From NCBI GenBank assembly GCA_038025085.1, contig CM076153.1, forward strand, positions 22,109,001 through 22,173,000: a stretch of 64,000 nucleotides of DNA. The letters are read 5' to 3'. The translations under genes and the position numbers were made by a program. This document shows, piece after piece, positions 47,054 through 58,100 of the stretch (its first letter is position 1; each line of letters opens with the position of its first letter). The DNA comes from Tetragonia tetragonoides. Taxonomy: Eukaryota; Streptophyta; Magnoliopsida; Caryophyllales; Aizoaceae. The notes under the pieces are model-generated. The model was not told the DNA's origin. It did not search any database and saw only the letters and a program-made list of their open reading frames with translations.

Positions 47054-47700
47054 TCCAAATTTCCCAAAAATCAACTGGCTCATTAACAGCCATCAACTCA
47101 AATTCACAACTACAAGTCTATAACAGCAAAAATTCACCAGAAAATAAGACAGTGGGTATACCGTTTTAGGGTTTTACTACTTTTACGAGATCTAAATTGA
47201 TTGAAGGAATGTTAGAAATAAACGATATGATTTTGATTTTGCAACCAACGTCGTGATATGGATATAATGGTTACAGTATGGTCTTTGGAGGGAGAGAGAC
47301 AAAACAAGAATTGGATTTAACCATAAATGCTGATTAACCCAGTCTAATTTCAACCAACGAAGCCTACAATTTCAGATTTCAGTAATCCCTAAAATTATCA
47401 AACCCTAGAAAAGAAGAAACTCTAATTTTGAAATTAAGGTTCATACCATATCAATCGAAACAGAACAAATCAAGAGAAGAGGAGAGAGAATAACCGTGAA
47501 AGTGAAGGCGGTAGTCGCCGGAGCATTGACCCAACTCAAGGATCCTCGTGCTGGTGGTGGGCGTGAGTGGAGGCGGTTGTTGCTCGAGAGAAAGAAAGAG
47601 AACACAATGGAGAGAGAGAGAGAGAGAGTCCATTCTAAATTTTTATTTACAAAAATGCCACCGCCTCACAATGGGCAACGGTTGAAACAATGAACTGTCG
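46400..47700 (-). other. Host-gene-like 5' sequence within the gypsy LTR
   Basis: On the minus strand there are three exon-like pieces. A CT-rich leader ends before GTATGAACC (about 47449). A piece ends before GTAAATG (about 46828). A piece starts after TTGCAG near 46615. They resemble the spliced 5' UTR of a plant gene. No protein domain is visible (one 76-codon ORF). Confidence 0.3.
46973..47050. repeat. (AT)n microsatellite
   Basis: About 39 uninterrupted AT units. Confidence 0.97.
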
Positions 47701-48009
47701 CATATTAGGCGATGCAGATGACTGTTTTTGTACTAGTGCTACTACTAGGTTTAGGAATTTATTTAATAATTTTCTGATTTAAATAGCTATTTAAAACTAT
47801 ATGAATAATTCTTATTCATATATAAAATATTCTAATTAAACTCCTCAAAATTAATAAACACAATTTATGAAAGTCCCATAATATTATTATGGCTTTAATT
47901 GAATGAATCGAATCCTTAAATGAATATACGATTTAATATCCGAAACTATCTATAAATCATTTATAAATCGATATAATAATTATAGAAAATATTGGGGTAT
48001 CACAAGATG

Positions 48010-49390
48010 AACTTCGAGTATGCGAGTTGTGCACACTTGATGTCTACTCCTATCAGTTGTATTAAACCTTATAAACCTCTTTATAGGGGAAAAATGATAT
48101 TGATAAGATTACGTCCATAGCTTTTGTTTGTATGTGTTGTCAATGCTAACTTGTTATTGTCATTTAGTTTATTGCTCGTGTTGATCGACTATAGCCCTCC
48201 CCCCATCATTCACTTGTGTCTCTCTTAAGATGTTCCTTGTGTACGACTGACACTCTTGTCGCTAGGAGACAAGAGCAGACTCCACATTTTGAGACTTGCA
48301 AAGGCGGATCGTGACATCCGGCCTACGATCCACTTTGTGGGTTTCGTATCGGGACGTATCGTGTCGCCTCACCACCAGAAGTGTCCCAGACACGACACAC
48401 TGTGTCGTGCCTTGTGGCGTGACGTGCCACACTTTTAAGTCGTGCCCAATGCCATTTTTACATTTTATAATTCTTTTATGTGGTTGTGTTGTGTTGTCGG
48501 TCGTGCCGTGTATTGGCTTTTTTCTCAAAATTTGGACCAGGCACGAAACATGTCTCACGTTTTACTAGTTCGTGTCACTGGTACTTATTTGTGTCGTGCT
48601 AAAGTCATGCTTGTATTATGTCATACTAAAATTAGACTGGACCGTGCCAGTTAATGTGTCAGCCCGACCCGACCCATCACTACCATTTAACTTGATACTC
48701 CGTAATAAAAGTCTGCGGCAATCTAAAGTATGGGAGCTACCACTACCAGCTACAACTTCTACCTATTGGCCATTTGAGTTTGTTAGTTGCTTTTGGCTTG
48801 TTATCTTGTACCCATTACTCCACATATTTTACGTTTTTATATAGCAAATTAGTTTTTGGTAATCTATATAGCTAATTAGTTAGGGAATGCAAGTGCAAGC
48901 ATGCAGGGGTCTAACTTCTAAGTTGTTAGTAGTATAAATCAACGAGCCTTATCTAATTACCTACTTACCTTATACTCCTAGTAATAAGACACTGTCCTAA
49001 TGTCCTTAGGTAGCAAGAGAGAGACCCAGACCAAACCCCAAATATATTTATTATGGTACGGGAGATGGGGACCTTAGAGAGAGAGAGATGGCAATTTAAT
49101 GTTACGTGGGGTTAAAAAGAGAAGAAGAGGATATTTGTCATTATAATAAATGCAACAAGACACAGCAGATACAGACATTAGACAGACACCCTCTGCCCCT
49201 GGTAATGCGGCCGCCAGCAATTTCACCGGCTGCGGATCCGGCTTTACTCTCGCTCACTCACTCACCTCTCTCTCTCCCCATTTTTATTATTTTTTGGATA
49301 ATTTTATTACCCCATCTCCCCATTCAATTCGACTGCTTTTCTTAGGATTATTTATTTGTTTTGGACCACAAGTTCACACTTCACAAGATT
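48010..49390. other. Spacer with CGTGCC-rich TE remnant
   Basis: 48250-48690 holds many GTGTCGTGCC/GGCACGAC copies in both orientations, like hAT subterminal repeats. It ends near CCCATCACTACC. GGTAGTGTCGTGTCGTGC near 36085 may be its separated left end. Overlapping short ORFs there are artefacts of the repeats. Confidence 0.4.
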
Positions 49391-49588
49391 GTGTTCTTTA
49401 GAGCTTATCCGATTATTTTAATCGGGTTTAAGAGTGGTATTGTATTCGTTCGGTGATACTCAGTTGAGTAACATCTATTTTATCTTACATAGAAGGTGAG
49501 ATTCAATTCAATTTAGTGTGTGTTCAGTTTAATTCACTTCAGGTGGTGTTTTGTTTAGTTCAGTTCATTTCTAAAAAACACACCTAAA
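49391..49588. repeat. Foldback repeat, copy 10
   Basis: Begins TGTGTTCTTTAGAGCTTATCC and ends CTAAAAAACACACC. The interior has TTCAGTTTAATTCACTTCAG runs. Confidence 0.55.
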
Positions 49589-50099
49589 CACCTTGAGTCA
49601 AGACTAATCATATTTACATTAATCAGATTCATGATTGGGTAAAGTGCTTCTAGCAAACACTGTGAAACTACTCACAATAACCGTTTGTCATTTGTCAGGA
49701 CTATTTTTTTACTACTAACTTACTACTACTTTGATTTTGTCTCAACTCAACGGTTCGCTGGAGGCTTGCTTCCTAGTCGTACCAATAGTTAGTTAAATAC
49801 ATTTGGTTAAAGAATGGTACGGTGCATGTTGGGTAGGGTTTGTTTGTTCCGGTATTTAATTCGCTGGGTGCAATGGTGCATTAACTATATTTCATTTTCT
49901 TTTCCATGTTTTGACATTATAGTTTCATGCGAATAGGCGATCTCTGTCATTTTCAAAAAATTTGACTACTAATTTCAAAACAATTTTTCTAAATAAGATC
50001 TCCGATCCTTTCATCTGTAATGGGTCATGGGTGATACCAATTTAGCTCACTCATCTTATTTAAACACAAAAAACCCACCTTTTCAGTTTAATTTAGTGA

Positions 50100-50282
50100 T
50101 ATCGGTATGCTCTTTAGAGTTTATCCAATCAATTCAGTTTAGTTCAATTCAGTTCAGCGGTGGTCTCATGTCAGTTTAGTGATATATAAATTTAATTAAG
50201 TGATGTCCAATTCAATTCAGTAATGTTCATTTCAATTTATGAAAGTAGAATTCAGTACATTTCAGTTCTAAAACCACACCCA
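50100..50282. repeat. Foldback repeat, copy 11
   Basis: Begins ATGCTCTTTAGAGTTTATCC, like copy 10, and ends AGTTCTAAAACCACACC. Full of TTCAGTTCAATTCAG units. Confidence 0.55.
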
Positions 50283-50497
50283 GAATCTACTATGCATACT
50301 ATTTTTTTACGATTTTTGTAATGTATATACATAAACACGTATTACTATTATCCCATAGTATTACATGAATTTGGTTCATAATAATCTGATACAAGTGGTA
50401 GTAGCCCCTTTTAGGTGAAGAAACTATAGTTCTAAACTAAGAGTCACTTTCACTAAGTGATAGTTAGCCCTCTCAAAGTTATGAGCTCATCCATTCA

Positions 50498-50498
<1 letters not shown>

Positions 50499-50596
<98 letters not shown>
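50499..50596. repeat. (ATT)n microsatellite
   Basis: About 32 uninterrupted ATT units. Confidence 0.97.
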
Positions 50597-50599
50597 TTA

Positions 50600-51780
50600 T
50601 TTTATTTTTAAAATTTTTTTATTATTGTTGTTGTAATAAAAATCATGGTAAATGTAGTAACTGATCAGCAATGTCGAAATTCTTTTGAAATGCGAAAAAG
50701 GATGAAAAATGACTTAGCTTTAGTCGTTTTGCCGAATTTTCTAAATTGAATTGAACTAAAGTTAATTTGAAAAAAAATGATATTTGTTAAATTTAATTAA
50801 AACTACTAGAAGTTAATAAAAATAAAATAAAATAAAATAATAATGATAATGTTGATGATTAGTGTAGTTCAAATCAAGTCTTTTTGTGACAATAATTGGG
50901 GCTTGATTTTTCCTTTTTCTCTTTAGGGAAGATTAGGGTTTGATTCACTAACTTTTGGTTTAATATTTTCCACTTGATTGAGCAACATATAACTGTATTG
51001 GAACAGACTAATTAAACTGATTGTCACTAATAATGGGTCATTTTTTTCACTGATGACCAGTGATTTGAAGTACAATAATTTGACTTGAAATAAACTGATT
51101 TGAATTAATTTGTTTCCTTATTGAACCTCTATTCTTAATTATAAGTGGTTAAAACCCTTAAATATTAAGCTCATTTAAGAACGAGTAGTTGTATGGTTGT
51201 GACTTATATCTAAATAATAAATGATCTATGTATGACTGTGATTTATATCTGTATAATAATGATTTTATATCTGTATAATAATGATTTAAGTGGTAAGTTT
51301 TTGAATGAACTGACTGGACATGAATTGCTGCACAATAGTGAGCTGAACTGAAATAAATTAAATATAAGTCGTCGAGGAGAACATAACTTGAATGAGCTAG
51401 ACTGTATTGAATAACACTAAGAAAAATAAACTCAGTTCAACTGAAATAAATTGAACAATTCTAATTATTAATATATCATATATGAAAGAGAAGACAAGTC
51501 TTAGAAACTAGAATGAAGAACAAGAAGTACCGCCTTAGTAAGTAGGAGAGAGATATTAGTCAGATTGTGTGTGCAATTCTTTTTCATGTTTGTGTTAGGA
51601 ATACTAGTGATTAGCTATTACCTGAGTTTTAGATAGGAGTTATATTTGAGGATAATTCTTTAACTTTTTTTTTTTTTTTTTTTTTTTTTGGAGGGAGGTT
51701 AGTTTGATGGCATGAATATACACGACCTTGTACACATTTATAGTATGTCAAAAAATGACTTGACCCGAATATCCGACATC
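50600..51780. other. Spacer, no gene seen
   Basis: AT-rich. 51040-51130 and 51300-51460 contain more GAACTGAAATAAA-type runs that may be old foldback repeats. A T-run lies at about 51666-51689. Confidence 0.35.
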
Positions 51781-51784
51781 AACC

Positions 51785-53380
51785 CCACTTATTTTTTTGG
51801 GTCCTAGCATAACCTTTTTAAGCTGAACCTACCAAAATTCAAGCGGGGAAAATAAACTAAGAAATTTTGATAAAAAAACAATTGACAACATATCTAAACT
51901 TGAAATGATCAAACCTGAATTCCATTGGTAGAAAAAAAAAAGAAGACTGGACTTGAAAATGCGACTTGAACCCCACTCGGCTTTTTGGGTTCTAGGCTCC
52001 TTCCTAACACAACTATTTTCACCTGAACCATATGACTCAAGAGGGAAAAATGAAATAAAATTTCTTGACAAAAAATCCAATTAACAATAGATCAAAACCC
52101 AAAATCTTAAAACCCGAATGCCATCGAGTGTCATAGTAAAATATTTGAAAAAATGATCTCAAGAGTTGGAACCTCCCTACTCTTTTTTTCCTTCCTCTTC
52201 CTTTCTCTCTCATTCCTCACCACTCTCTCTCCTCCCCTCTCCCCCACTTGCACAGGGTCCTTCCTAATCATGAGAGTAGACAAGAATTTGTAATTTTCGG
52301 TGGGGGTGTTCACGGTAGGTTAACCGTATCGAAAAAATATTTCGGTACGATAACCGAAATTTCGATTCGACTTTTTCTGTACCGGTACCGTACTGAAAAT
52401 AACCGGTAATCGAATTTCGGTTAACCGTTATCTTCGGTACGGTTAAGCGGTTAACCGAATCAATTTTTGTATTTTATCCATTTAAATTTAAAACATTTTT
52501 TTAGCTAAAAGTTTCAACATTTCCCAACTATTTGTGACTAATTTCAGCATACGTTATTTCTAATTTAAAGTTTCAATATTCCTAATGAATTAAGAAACAA
52601 AATAGAGCAACCAAGCAGCAGATCATGAGGCCATTGAATGGAAACAATCCATATCAAAGTCAAATTTAGTGACCCCCTTATAAAGGCCTGCAAATTCTTA
52701 AACTGCCAGACTGTCAGTGGAGGAACAAATGATGAGAGAGGAAGTAGATCTGGGTAGTGAACCATGATGAGAGGGCAAAAACGAGAGGGATCGAGAATGT
52801 ATCTGAGACGACATGGGGCTTTGGCGAGTGATAACTGATGATGAAGATGAACTAAAAGATCACACGACAGTCTCGCCGGAGGAGGCGCAGCGCTGAGAGA
52901 AAGGGCATGAGTGGGAAGCTGAGCAAATGAATTGAGTGCGCAGTCCTAAGCTCTGTGAGTCTCTGTCGTTTTGTCTTCAGAGTTGAGGGTCTGGGCTTGC
53001 TTATTTCATATTTGGGTCGCATACTTTAAATGGGCTGTTTTAATCTTCAGTTTTTCGGTAACCGTTTCACCAAAATTGTGAACCGTAACCGAACCTATAA
53101 CCGCCCATTTATTCCCGGTACGGTAATCATACCAAGATTTTTTTTTTTGTTCAGTATGGTAACCTATTTTTCGGTACGGTTTTACACGGTTATGGTACGG
53201 TTTTCGATTTTGGTTTTTTATGAACACCCCTAATTTTCAGGTCCTAACACAACTTTTTCAAACTGAATCATGATTCAAGTGGGGAAAATGAACTAAAAAA
53301 AATAAATTTGACCAAAAAACTAATTGACCACAAATCCAAACTCAAAATAACCAAACCTGAGTTCCGTTTGGTCTACTCAT
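51785..53380. repeat. Degenerate tandem repeat (about 180 bp), split by a MITE
   Basis: Units sharing TTGGGTCCTAGCATAACC, GGGGAAAATAAACTAA, CAATTGACAACA and AAACCTGAATTCC occur at about 51795-51945, 51980-52125 and 53236-53365. The second and third are separated by a unique stretch and the MITE 52299-53230. Confidence 0.65.
52299..53230. mobile_element. hAT-type MITE or non-autonomous element, 932 bp
   Basis: Ends GGGGGTGTTCACGGTAGG and TTTTTTATGAACACCCC, with a perfect 8-bp TSD TAATTTTC (52291-52298 and 53231-53238). Both subterminal zones repeat TTCGGTACGGTTAACCG. The 500-bp middle has no such repeats and may be captured sequence. Confidence 0.88.
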
Positions 53381-54000
53381 ATGTCCCGAGTTTGTGAAAG
53401 TACTAGTATTATCATCCTGCTTAGAACCTTTTTCTATTCTTGTTTTGTGTTTGGGCTAGAAGAAAACTTTATGGAGTAATGAAATATGGAATAGGACGAG
53501 TATATCAAGATTCAAGAGAAGCATTTGTACAAATAAAAATTCATCTCGCGACGTGTTTGAGGAGATCCATCTCTGATTTCTTAGCTTTGGCGTGATGTGG
53601 CGTGTCTCTCAAGTCCTGCAAAAAAAAAAAACTAAAAAGCGCCATGAGAGAGAAAACAAACAAATAGTGAGAGATAGATAGGAATTCATAGGGGGGACAT
53701 AGAAGAGAGATTACTTTTCTGTTATCTGATTTTCAGTTTTTATTTCCATGGTGCTTTTAGTTTTTATTAGGCTGGTACTAAAAATTTAATTAGAGGTGGC
53801 AAAATATACCCCGACCTATTTAAGATTTGACCCGAAAAAATTTGAGCTGTTAATGTCAAAATGATCCAACTCGAATTCAAAGTTTGCTGTTGTAATTCAA
53901 AACCCGACCTACTAAAAACTCTAAATAAGACGACTTGATAGTGATTAACCCGAATCTGACCCAACCTGTTTTCCAGGCATAGTATAGTATGCTTGTTGTA
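53381..54000. other. Upstream region of the BIG BROTHER gene
   Basis: Contains a degraded MITE-like stretch at about 53792-53985 (TAGAGGTGGCAAAATA...). I could not fix a TATA box with confidence. Confidence 0.4.
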
Positions 54001-55144
54001 CTATGTTAGTAGATAAATAGACAGAGCAAAACACAGAACCCTTTTTTTCCCCCCTCTCTCTCCACTACTTCCATTTTCACTTTTTCTGATGCAACAAAGC
54101 AACACAAAGCAAAAACAACCAAAAGGGCCCCCCACAACTAGTAGCAGAAACAAGCAGAAGAGCAACAACTCAAGCACCCATTTGAAGAACAACAAACAAC
54201 AACAAGAAAGAAGAAACACTCTTTCTTTTTCTTTGTACTTTCTCTCTCCTCTCTCTCTATCTATCTCTTCAATGTCGGTTCTCTCTCCTTTTCTCTGATT
54301 TTTGTAGTTCATATGAATAATTACATTTCACTTCAGCATTATTTTGTTTGGTTAAGGTTCTCTCTTTAATTTCAACTCTCAAGTAATGTCATGCCCTTTT
54401 CCTTCTTTAAAGACTTGATTTTTTCCCATTTACTGTAGTTTTCTTTGTGGCTAAACAGTTTGATTTACTATCACATTTTTATTTTATTTTATTTTATTTT
54501 GTGTATGTTTTGGTTCATTTTCTGGGTTCTTTTAAACTCCATTGTTGAGGAAGAATGTGTTACATTTTATGAGTTTAGCCTATGTTTTGGTTACCCTTTT
54601 CATTTCTGCAAACAGGAAATTCAGGGTTTTTTTTCCTTAAGCAAAAAATTAGTTCTTTTTTTTTTAAAAATGTTCAGTAAATTTGTACTTGAAGATTCTA
54701 GAAGTAGATTTTTATTTTTTCCAGTAAGTTTGTACGGATTTAAAGATCTTACCTTTTTCCATTCTTCGGCCTCTGTGATCATTAGAACATTTCTTTTGTC
54801 TCTCCCTGTTATTTTCCCAATTACTCAATCAAACAAACCAAAAAGGAAAAAAACAAAACAAGAAATAAAATAAAATTAATTATAGTATTAACAGTTATTG
54901 GAACTAACCCAACTGCTAAAATGGAAACAAGCTTAAACCTTTCTTTATCCTCTTTTTATTTATTTTTTTAATTTTTTGGCTGTATTTTGTTTTGTTTAGA
55001 AGATGGAATATTTTGTTACTTTTACCAAAATTGTTATCTCCAACTTTAGTTAGCCTCTTTGGAACTTTTTCTTTTTTACTTTATGTTCATAGCTAGTTTG
55101 GGCTGACCAAATCTGATTACTTTGCTATTGCTTGATTGTTGCAG
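54000..55144 (+). other. Probable 5' UTR exon and leader intron of BIG BROTHER
   Basis: 54030-54300 is CT- and CA-rich, like a plant 5' UTR. An intron acceptor TTGCAG ends at 55144, so the coding start lies in exon 2. The donor of the leader intron was not fixed. Confidence 0.5.
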
Positions 55145-55173
55145 TTTCTAGGAAGCTAAATAGTTGCAAGGAG

Positions 55174-58100
55174 ATGAATGGGAATAGGCCAATGGAGATG
55201 TATTATAACAACACAGGGTATCCTTATACAGTCCAAAATGAAGGCTATATGGGTTTCTTTGATGGCCTTGCCCACCCTCCTGTCAATTATGGTTACCCTG
55301 CTGTCCCAATGCATAATCAGGTATATTCTCACTTCAGGGGTTTTGTGGAAATGAACATGTTTTGTTTTTTGTTTTCTTTTTCTTGAAATGGTGTTGGTTT
55401 CGAGGTTGTTCGATTTATGGTGCTTGGTTATTGTTCTGTGGTTCTTTGTTGATGCATCAGAAATCATGTTTCTTTTTTTTTTTTGGTAAAATGTGAGATA
55501 TGTATCACCAAAAACACTGTCAGTACAAAAATAAGAGGGCATACCCCTGTTCACTATCAAAAGATAGATGCTTACCTTCTAGGAAGGGCCTCACCTTTTC
55601 AATTGATAGTCTCAACTTAAGTCTATGCATATTTAATCAACCCTTATAAAAAAAAAGCTCCTTAGTAAAAGGTACCTGAGAAAAACAGAGCTGAAGTTGA
55701 AGTAAAGCTAAATCTATACATCATTTATCAACAAAGAATGCCAGGAAAAATATCTTCAATGAATTTCCTATCAACAGGTGTGGCCTTCTTTGGTATGCAG
55801 TTGCAAATTATCCCTTGCATCTCTGTTTTCACCTGCAGGATCAAGCTCTAAGGGGATTAAGAAGTCATGTTTCTTAATGTAAAGAGAAACCTGTTGTGGT
55901 GTAGTTTCTTGATGAGCATATTAATCCTCTTAGTATATGTTCATAAATCATATATGGTCTAATTGTTTTAAGGTGCACTTTTATGTATTAGGATTTAGGA
56001 AGTATGTTGTTTTTAAATCCAAATTTGACAAATTTTCTGTACCTAGTTTATGGTGCTTCATTATTGTTTTGTGGTTCTTTTTTGATGAATTAGAAAGCAT
56101 GCTTCTTAATGTAAAGAGAGACCTTGTGGAGTAGTTTCTTGATGAGCATATTAATCCTCATTTATCTGTTCATTTATGTCTCTAATGGTTTTAGGGTGCA
56201 CTTTGATGCATTATGAAACATATAGTCTTTACATCCAAATTTCACAATTTTCTTTCCCTAGCTTTCTGACTAAAGTATATCTTTGTCAATGTAATGTAAC
56301 TGTCTAAAAGAGGGGTCAACTGTGTATTATATAGACTCTTTCAACTAGAACAAATGAGGGTGAGGAACATTCTTATAAATAGTCAACTGAAATGTATGTT
56401 CTTTTTTGTAATCAAGGAAAATGCATATTGGTCAATGAATATGAACTCGTACAGATCTGATTTCTCTGATGCTGGAAGTACCTCATATTATGGATATGAA
56501 GTTAATGAACCTTTACCGAGAACTGAAATTAACCGGAGGACTTGGGAATATTCTTCATCAATGCACATTGAAGAACCTACCGTGGATATGCAATCCGAAG
56601 AAAACGTAGTCACAACTTCTGATGGCGCTGAAGAATGTGAGTTTTGCTGTTAGCTGCAATTTCATTGTTCTTATTATTTCAGTTTGCTTATGTATTGTAT
56701 TAATCAATTATTTGGTTACCAAAAGTGGTGTGCCTTGATTAATTTGAATTCACATTGACTTCTATGTTGAAGAATTCAGAAAATGTTTTTAAGATGTTGT
56801 GATGAATCTGATGATATTGCCAACTGGCGACATTGACCTGGATATCTTACATATGTCGAATGACTTCTGACCACTACAGAGCCATCATTCCTTATTTGAT
56901 TGGAAATTGATTTAGGGGTTCTTCCTGGTCTGACTTTATGCAATTTTCCTCTGTCCCTACAGGCCCTGTAGACCATGAAGACGCCACTAGTACAGAGGTA
57001 CGAGCCTCCATCATCACTATGTTGTGTGGTGCTAGCAAAGATTGTTTAGACAACTGGTTAGCCAAAATATTGCATGATTATATTAAAAACATGCTTTTGC
57101 TTTTGAAAGTCTTTTAGGTATCTTATGATGATTGCTGTTGTTTTTGTTGTGTTTAGTTTTTTGAGTGATTGAAAACTGATAACATCTGATGCTTGTAGAC
57201 TAATTTAGTGAACACCTATTCCTAATTTGTTTTCGCCTTTTCAGCAACTTAGTTAAATGCAGAGTCTTACTGGGTCGAGTTATTCGAAATGGATTGTTAC
57301 ACTTTCCTGTTGTTGGTCAAGTAATCTCTATCTTTCTCTGTGTTATTACAGGCTGGCTGGGAGGATAACGTTGACCCTGATAGCATGACTTACGAGGTTT
57401 GTCACTATATCCTGATGACCTGGATATTTCACTGTATTTACGCTATTGGATTTGCAGTAACTTCATTGTGGTCAGTTCTGAAAGCTGGCCCGAATATTGT
57501 AGTTTGAAGTCTTCAAACTAATAACTGTGGGTCATTACTTCTTTTTATTTTTTCAAGCGTGTCAAGGGGTTTTCTAGGCTTATAGTTCTATGAAGTATGC
57601 TTTGTGACCAATTGGATGTTAGATTGTTCGATACTGTGGAAACTTTTCATGTAATTAAAGTAGGTAAATTGATCGTATCATCATCATTGTCATTTGTGGA
57701 TGATGATCTAGAAGCTGGGAATATGAATTGCTTATTCATCCAATTTTCTTTAAAGATATATAGGACTTCTTTTCTAGACAACTAGTGGTGCCTTGTCCAC
57801 AAGCTTGGAATGGTTAAAACTTTAAAGAGAGGTAGTGCCTGCTAGTTGCATCTTTCAGAAGCTTGTTGTTGGCTCTCATCTTTCTGAGCAGACATTTGTA
57901 TACTATTAAATACGTTAGGTAGCTCATGAAGTCATGATTGCATCTATCTTTCGTGGTGATGCATCAAGATACTTGTTCGTATTAATAAGTTCTGAAGAGC
58001 TCCGATCTGATTGGAAGATCATTTGAGAAAAAAGAAAAAAGATATGTAAATGATTTGAATTGTGCATCACTGGAAAGTTTGCAAGTCATCATGAGACGAT

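Larger units (their letters stand above)
36313..48004 (-). mobile_element. Ty3/gypsy retrotransposon with very long LTRs, pol deleted, carrying nested insertions
   Basis: The outer ends TGTAACACCCC (36313) and GGGGTATCACA (48004) are inverted partners, and the flanks share AGATG (36308-36312 and 48005-48009). On the minus strand the right LTR is 5'. It is followed by the primer-binding site TGGTATCAGAGCC (40893-40905), an extra ORF, then gag. Pol is absent: gag meets a truncated left LTR at about 37925, so a deletion removed pol and part of the 3' LTR. Within the right LTR lie a MITE and a solo LTR from a different family. LTR ends of this type are typical of Tekay/Del-like chromoviruses, but without pol the lineage is unproven. 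Confidence 0.85.
40908..48004 (-). repeat. 5' LTR of the gypsy element, expanded by insertions
   Basis: 7.1 kb as it stands. Removing the MITE (42315-42721) and the solo LTR (44230-46161) leaves about 4.7 kb, which is long for an LTR. A TATA-like TATATAAAG is at 43673-43681 (minus), so U3 would be about 43.7-48.0 kb. 46400-47700 looks like 5' regions of a host gene, so part of U3 may be captured or inserted DNA. Confidence 0.7.

Noticed and set aside
48256..48844. Cluster of overlapping ORFs of 60-98 codons
   Set aside because: They fall in a CGTGCC-rich transposon remnant and conflict in frame and strand.
50499..50596. (ATT)n tract as a CRISPR-like or functional array
   Set aside because: A simple microsatellite with no spacers.
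54445..54873. 142-codon plus-strand ORF
   Set aside because: Phe/Leu-rich translation of T-rich sequence in the leader intron of BIG BROTHER, with no homology recognised.
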